From NCBI GenBank assembly GCA_037138595.1, contig JBAXIB010000011.1, forward strand, positions 32,465 through 96,464: a stretch of DNA of 64,000 nucleotides, given 5' to 3'. How positions within the stretch are numbered: position 1 is the first letter of the stretch; each line of letters starts with the position of its first letter. The notes under the pieces were generated by a model. That model made no database searches and was not told the origin of the DNA. It saw only the letters and a program-made list of their open reading frames with translations. Source of the DNA: UBA4742 sp037138595 (GTDB lineage: Bacteria; Actinomycetota; Acidimicrobiia; Acidimicrobiales; Acidimicrobilacustridaceae). The translations under genes and the position numbers were made by a program. Shown in pieces: positions 60,341-64,000 of the stretch.

Positions 60341-60655
60341 TCAGTCGAGGAACTCGATGTCGATCTCGACACCATCACGAGCAGCTGCAGCTCGGGTCAC
60401 AGTTCGAATCGAAGTCGCGACACGACCGCGTTTGCCGATCACGCGACCCATGTCGCCGTCCCCAACGGTGACGTTCAAAGTCGTGCGTCGTCCGCTTTCG
60501 TCAACCTGCACGTTGACCGCATCGGGATCGTCAACAACTGAACGCACGAGATAGTCAAGAACCGATCGGGCATGGGCAACTGAAATCGTGTTGACGTCAA
60601 GATCGTCGTCGTCGCCGAATTCTTCGTCGTCGGTATCGAGCGCGTTATCGCTCAC
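60341..60655 (-). CDS. khpA: KhpA-type KH-domain RNA-binding protein
   Basis: RNA-binding protein of 104 residues. A ~25-residue acidic N-terminus (DTDDEEFGDDDDLD) precedes a single KH domain with GDMGRVIGKRGRVATSIRTV, containing the GxxG loop GKRG. The acidic extension is not present in most KhpA proteins of ~76 residues. The GTG start overlaps the rpsP stop (GTGA). Confidence 0.92.
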   Translation of the reverse strand: MSDNALDTDDEEFGDDDDLDVNTISVAHARSVLDYLVRSVVDDPDAVNVQVDESGRRTTLNVTVGDGDMGRVIGKRGRVATSIRTVTRAAAARDGVEIDIEFLD

Positions 60656-60954
60656 GAAGCCTCAGCTTCGACCGCAACATCGGCTTTGACTGCAGGAGTC
60701 GTGCCTTTGAATTCGTCCCACGCGCCAGAAATCTTCAGGAGTTTCTCAACCGTCTCGGTCGGCTGGGCTCCTTTGTTCAGCCATGCCACCGCCTTCGCAT
60801 TATCGATCAGCACTACCGACGGCTCGCGGCGCGGTTCGTAAGTGCCAACGATCTCGATGAATCGACCATTGCGGGGCGAACGGGCATCGGCAGCTACGAC
60901 ACGATAAGTCGGTTGCTTTTTCTTACCCATTCGCATCAGGCGAAGCTTGACCAC
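60652..60954 (-). CDS. rpsP: 30S ribosomal protein S16
   Basis: Small-subunit assembly protein of about 100 residues. The N-terminus VKLRLMRMGKKKQPTYRVV is diagnostic and fixes the GTG start at 60954; the frame upstream to 61020 is not part of the family. The C-terminal ~20 residues are Ala/Val/Glu-rich. Purine-rich GAGAGAAGAA lies upstream as a weak ribosome-binding site. Confidence 0.95.
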   Translation of the reverse strand: MVKLRLMRMGKKKQPTYRVVAADARSPRNGRFIEIVGTYEPRREPSVVLIDNAKAVAWLNKGAQPTETVEKLLKISGAWDEFKGTTPAVKADVAVEAEAS

Positions 60955-61065
60955 GGTTGTTCTTCTCTCTTCATACAAATTGGAACCGCCGGCTGGCGGT
61001 AATGACGGCTCTGACATCACAAAACTGAGCCGAGGCGGCCATCTATGGTGCGCACGGAAGTGCCG

Positions 61066-62541
61066 TCAGTTCAAACCGGACAAATCTGGCAGGCCTCGAC
61101 CGGGTGGTCCAGCCATCCCCGGTGCACCCCCTGGGCCGGCAGCAGTTGGGTCCAAATTTGGCAGGCGCAGTGGTGCACGACCCTGGGTGACCCGGCCGCC
61201 ACCCGAACTGGTTCCGCGCCCTTTTTTGCCCTTTCGGTTCTTTTTCATCTTCTTGGACCCCATGCCCCCCATGCGTTTCATCATCTTCGCCATCTCACGA
61301 AATTGTTTGATGAGTTGGGTTACTTCCTGGGCTGAAGTGCCCGAACCGTCGGCAATTCTGGTCCGTCGCGACGCATCGATGATCTCGGGAGTAGCCCGCT
61401 CTGCGCCAGTCATCGATCGAATAATCGCCTCGACCCGTCCGATCTGTTTGTCGTCGATCTCGATGTCACGGACCTCTTTGGGAATTCCCGGGAGCATCGA
61501 CACCAAGCCGCTTAGTGGACCCATCTTTTTGATTTGCTGCATCTGGTCAAGGAAGTCGTCGAGGGTGAACTCACCTTCGAAAAGTTTGGCCGCGGCCGCT
61601 TCGGCTTCATCGGCTTCATAGACCTGCTCGGCCTTTTCGATGAGGGTGAGCATGTCGCCCATGCCGAGGATCCGACCGGCGAGTCGATCTGGATGGAAGA
61701 GATCGAAGTCCTCAATTTTCTCACCGGTCGAAACAAAAGCGATCGGTTTGCCAACTACTTCTTTCACCGACAACGCCGCACCACCGCGTGCATCGCCATC
61801 GAGTTTGGTCAAGATCACACCGTCAAGAGCGAGCGTCGCGTGGAACGCTTCAGCAACCGTGACGGCATCTTGACCAGTCATGGCATCGACAACCAAGAAG
61901 GTGTAATCGGGTTGCACTGCTTCGGACATTTTCCGAACTTCGTCCATCAGTTCGGCGTCAATGGCCAAACGCCCCGCGGTGTCGATGATGACGACATCTC
62001 GCCCTTTGCTGCGCGCTTCGGCCAAACCAGCAGCCGCGGCACTAACTGGATCAGTCGCTTCGCTAAAAACGGGGACGTCGATTTGTCGACCGAGCGTGCG
62101 GAGTTGTTCGACCGCCGCGGGTCGTTGAAGGTCGGCAGCAACGAGGAGCGGATTGCGACCCTGTGACTTGAACCACCGAGCCAGCTTGGCGGAGTTCGTC
62201 GTTTTACCCGAACCCTGCAGGCCTGCCATAAGCACCACAGTCGGTGGCTTTGATGCATAGGCGATTCGCATCGTCTCACCGCCGAGTGTCGCGGTGAGTT
62301 CCTCATTTACGATCTTGATGACTTGTTGCGCCGGACTGAGCGCTTTGCTTAGTTCCTCGCCAACACAGCGCTCTCTGATTCGCGCCACCAGGTTCTTGAC
62401 AACCTGGAAGTTGACGTCAGCTTCAAGCAGCGCGAGACGAATTTCACGCAGCACTTCATCGACATCAGCATCGCTCAGCCGACCGCGACTGCGGAGCTTC
62501 GAAAAAATGCCGTCAAAGCGGTCAGAAAGAGTGTCGAACAT
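61066..62541 (-). CDS. ffh: Signal recognition particle protein Ffh
   Basis: SRP GTPase that binds signal sequences and targets ribosomes to FtsY, 491 residues. N domain, then G1 MAGLQGSGKTTNSAKLA, DTAGRLAIDAEL and TKLDGDARGGAALSV. The M domain from ~320 contains FREMAKMMKRMGGMG and basic KKMKKNRKGKKG, with a Gly/Pro-rich tail. It is 45 bp upstream of the rpsP leader frame; no 4.5S RNA gene was recognised nearby. Confidence 0.96.
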   Translation of the reverse strand: MFDTLSDRFDGIFSKLRSRGRLSDADVDEVLREIRLALLEADVNFQVVKNLVARIRERCVGEELSKALSPAQQVIKIVNEELTATLGGETMRIAYASKPPTVVLMAGLQGSGKTTNSAKLARWFKSQGRNPLLVAADLQRPAAVEQLRTLGRQIDVPVFSEATDPVSAAAAGLAEARSKGRDVVIIDTAGRLAIDAELMDEVRKMSEAVQPDYTFLVVDAMTGQDAVTVAEAFHATLALDGVILTKLDGDARGGAALSVKEVVGKPIAFVSTGEKIEDFDLFHPDRLAGRILGMGDMLTLIEKAEQVYEADEAEAAAAKLFEGEFTLDDFLDQMQQIKKMGPLSGLVSMLPGIPKEVRDIEIDDKQIGRVEAIIRSMTGAERATPEIIDASRRTRIADGSGTSAQEVTQLIKQFREMAKMMKRMGGMGSKKMKKNRKGKKGRGTSSGGGRVTQGRAPLRLPNLDPTAAGPGGAPGMAGPPGRGLPDLSGLN

Positions 62542-62574
62542 GGATCTGTGAGGCTAGCGGATCCCGCACCTCAA

Positions 62575-63069
62575 TCAGTCAGCGTCAACCACCGCGTTAG
62601 CAGTTTCATCTGTGACGGTCATCAAATTGTCGACGGCAACCACCCCTGGGACTGCAGCAGCCACTCGGGCCAACTCGTCACGAGAAGTCTCCTGCGGAGC
62701 CTCTCCGCTCAGGGTGACTCGGGCCTGATTTACCGAAACGCCAGGTTGTGGAAGGTGCCATGTGCGCGGAGCATGTTCAAGCTCAAAGGTGACACGATCG
62801 GCGATGTCGACGTCGTTCATCACGGTGCGACGTTGAACCATCTCTCGCACCCGTCCACGAAATTCCCGGCCTCGCATCGGGGCGAGTGCGAGACCCACCA
62901 CGACTCCAATCACCAGTGCAGCGGTACCGCGAATTCCGAGGAGGTGTGACGTTCGCCGACCGGCGCGAACGGAAAGCCCCCCGGCCATTTGACCGGCGCG
63001 AAATGCCGATGTGAAGGTTCCAACAACGACCTTGATCGGCCACAGCACCATTCGAGCAAGCAGTATCAC
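62575..63069 (-). CDS. BON-domain membrane protein between ffh and ftsY
   Basis: Protein of about 164 residues. Two hydrophobic stretches (ILLARMVLWPIKVVVGTF and ALVIGVVVGLALAP) precede a polar part. Residues ~90-160 form a BON-like domain: DVDIADRVTFELEHAP, VTLSGEAPQETSRDELARVAAAVPGVVAVDNLM. BON domains bind membranes or lipids. The GTG at 63069 is favoured because AAGGA lies about 8 nt upstream and it is the first start after the ftsY stop; ATG 63105, inside ftsY, is the alternative. The location inside the SRP gene pair suggests cotranscription. Confidence 0.7.
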   Translation of the reverse strand: MILLARMVLWPIKVVVGTFTSAFRAGQMAGGLSVRAGRRTSHLLGIRGTAALVIGVVVGLALAPMRGREFRGRVREMVQRRTVMNDVDIADRVTFELEHAPRTWHLPQPGVSVNQARVTLSGEAPQETSRDELARVAAAVPGVVAVDNLMTVTDETANAVVDAD

Positions 63070-63088
63070 GAGAGGATTCCTTCTGCGT

Positions 63089-64000
63089 TCATGCAAAAAG
63101 CGCATCGACGAAGTCGAACGCGTCGAATGGGACGAGGTCATCGGCTGACTCACCGAGGCCGACCAGTTTCACCGGTATTCCAAGCTGAGATTGAATCGCC
63201 ACCACGATGCCACCCTTGGCCGAACCATCGAGCTTGGTCAAGACGACGCCCGTCAACTCAACGGCATCGGTGAACTGCTGCGCTTGGATCAGACCGTTCT
63301 GTCCGGTTGTCGCGTCGAGCACCAAGAGGACTTCAGTGACGATGCCCGCACCTTTGTCAGCCACCCGTCGAACTTTGCGCAGTTCTTCCATCAAATTGAC
63401 CTTGTTGTGAAGTCGGCCAGCGGTGTCAGCCAAAACGAGGTCCGCACCTTTCGCCGACGCCGATTCGATCGCGTCGTATATCACTGAGCTTGGATCGCCA
63501 CCTTCTGCGCCTCGAACGAGATCAGCACCACACCGTTGCGCCCACATCCCGAGTTGCTCGGCAGCAGCAGCCCGAAAGGTGTCGCCGGCAGCCATCACAA
63601 TCTTGTGCCCGTTCGCGGTCTCGCGCTTTCCAAGTTTGCCAATAGTGGTGGTCTTGCCAACTCCGTTGACACCAACGAAAAGCCAAATTGAGGGTTTCGT
63701 ATCCGCGAAATGAAGGTCAAGGTCAAAGCCCGCAAGTCGCGCTTTCATTAAGTCCTTCAGCAACTCCAACAGGTCCGCGCTCGCTGTAACACCGCCTTCG
63801 TTGACTTGCGATCGCAACGTTTCGAGAAGTTCAGTTGTCGCGGCCATACCGACGTCGGCGCGAATCAACGCTTCTTCAAGTTCGTCCCACGTCTCAGCAT
63901 CGATGGACTCGCGAGACAGAATCGAACCGAGGTACCCAGAAAAAAGCGTCCGAGCTTTTCCAAGCCGATTCCGAAACCCGGGTTCAACAGCCGGTTCAAC
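63089..64000 (-). CDS. ftsY: Signal recognition particle receptor FtsY (N-terminus cut by window edge)
   Basis: SRP receptor GTPase. The frame is open to the right edge, giving about 303 residues. The N domain (GFRNRLGKARTLFSGYLG, WDELEEALIRADVG) leads to the G domain with VGVNGVGKTTTIGKL, AAGDTFRAAAAEQL, DTAGRLHNKVNLMEEL, TKLDGSAKGG and C-terminal GLGESADDLVPFD. The acidic or membrane-binding A region lies outside the window. The stop is followed by the BON-domain gene. Confidence 0.95.
   Translation of the reverse strand, partial: VEPAVEPGFRNRLGKARTLFSGYLGSILSRESIDAETWDELEEALIRADVGMAATTELLETLRSQVNEGGVTASADLLELLKDLMKARLAGFDLDLHFADTKPSIWLFVGVNGVGKTTTIGKLGKRETANGHKIVMAAGDTFRAAAAEQLGMWAQRCGADLVRGAEGGDPSSVIYDAIESASAKGADLVLADTAGRLHNKVNLMEELRKVRRVADKGAGIVTEVLLVLDATTGQNGLIQAQQFTDAVELTGVVLTKLDGSAKGGIVVAIQSQLGIPVKLVGLGESADDLVPFDAFDFVDALFA

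Overview
The window reads as a stretch of chromosome from an actinobacterium. Almost all genes lie on the minus strand and are transcribed right to left. The gene order ftsY-ffh-rpsP-KH-rimM-trmD-rplS / DUF2469-yraN / comM(yifB)-dprA-xerC-whiG / rpsB-tsf-pyrH-frr-cdsA / dxr-rseP-ispG / proS / rimP-nusA-infB-rbfA-truB-ribF / rpsO-pnp-M16 peptidase / dapB / dapA-rnj / ftsK / rimO follows the Mycobacterium tuberculosis order from about Rv2921c down to Rv2733c (recalled from memory, not searched). WhiG-type sigma, RskA-type anti-sigma, BsaP, DUF2469 and a CPGC/HWH small protein also point to Actinomycetota. Short intergenic spaces, several start codons preceded at 6-8 nt by a TANNNT hexamer, and missing lepB, rnhB and ylxR at their usual places suggest a compact genome outside the Corynebacteriales, possibly Acidimicrobiia. 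That class-level guess is inference.

Layout. 1-10.4 kb: rimO (cut by the left edge), an SMP-30 hydrolase, ftsK, bioB with the small cysteine-rich partner bsaP, an SGNH lipoprotein, then wHTH-dapA-rnj as one coupled operon. 10.5-19.1 kb: accessory metabolism, with a hexapeptide acyltransferase, SURF1, two tandem PhyH-type dioxygenases, a divergent SDR plus hydrolase pair, an MFS exporter, an acyl-CoA ligase and a membrane protein. 19.1-24.3 kb: dapB, M16 peptidase, pnp and rpsO. 24.6-31.6 kb: a second accessory block lying between rpsO and ribF, with an MFS transporter, a FAS1 lipoprotein, an ECF sigma/RskA pair, an SDR-DUF2867 protein, a decayed region and a hydrolase. 31.6-49.6 kb: ribF to rpsB, a dense block for translation, transcription elongation, isoprenoid precursors and phospholipid synthesis. 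49.8-56 kb: a LytM/lipase fusion, whiG, xerC, dprA and comM. 56-58.3 kb: cytochrome c, three plus-strand genes (two small), yraN and DUF2469. 58.4-64 kb: rplS, trmD, rimM, khpA, rpsP, ffh, a BON-domain membrane protein and ftsY (cut by the right edge).

Most of the window is housekeeping. The parts that merit a second look are the LytM-like/alpha-beta-hydrolase fusion whose zinc ligands are degenerate, the FAS1-SigK-RskA-like cassette with a perfect 15-bp inverted repeat in front of the sigma gene, the structured rpsO-pnp and rpsB leaders, the bioB-bsaP pair, the repeated leaderless-promoter pattern, and the BON protein lodged between ffh and ftsY. I saw no tRNA, rRNA, CRISPR array, insertion sequence or prophage.
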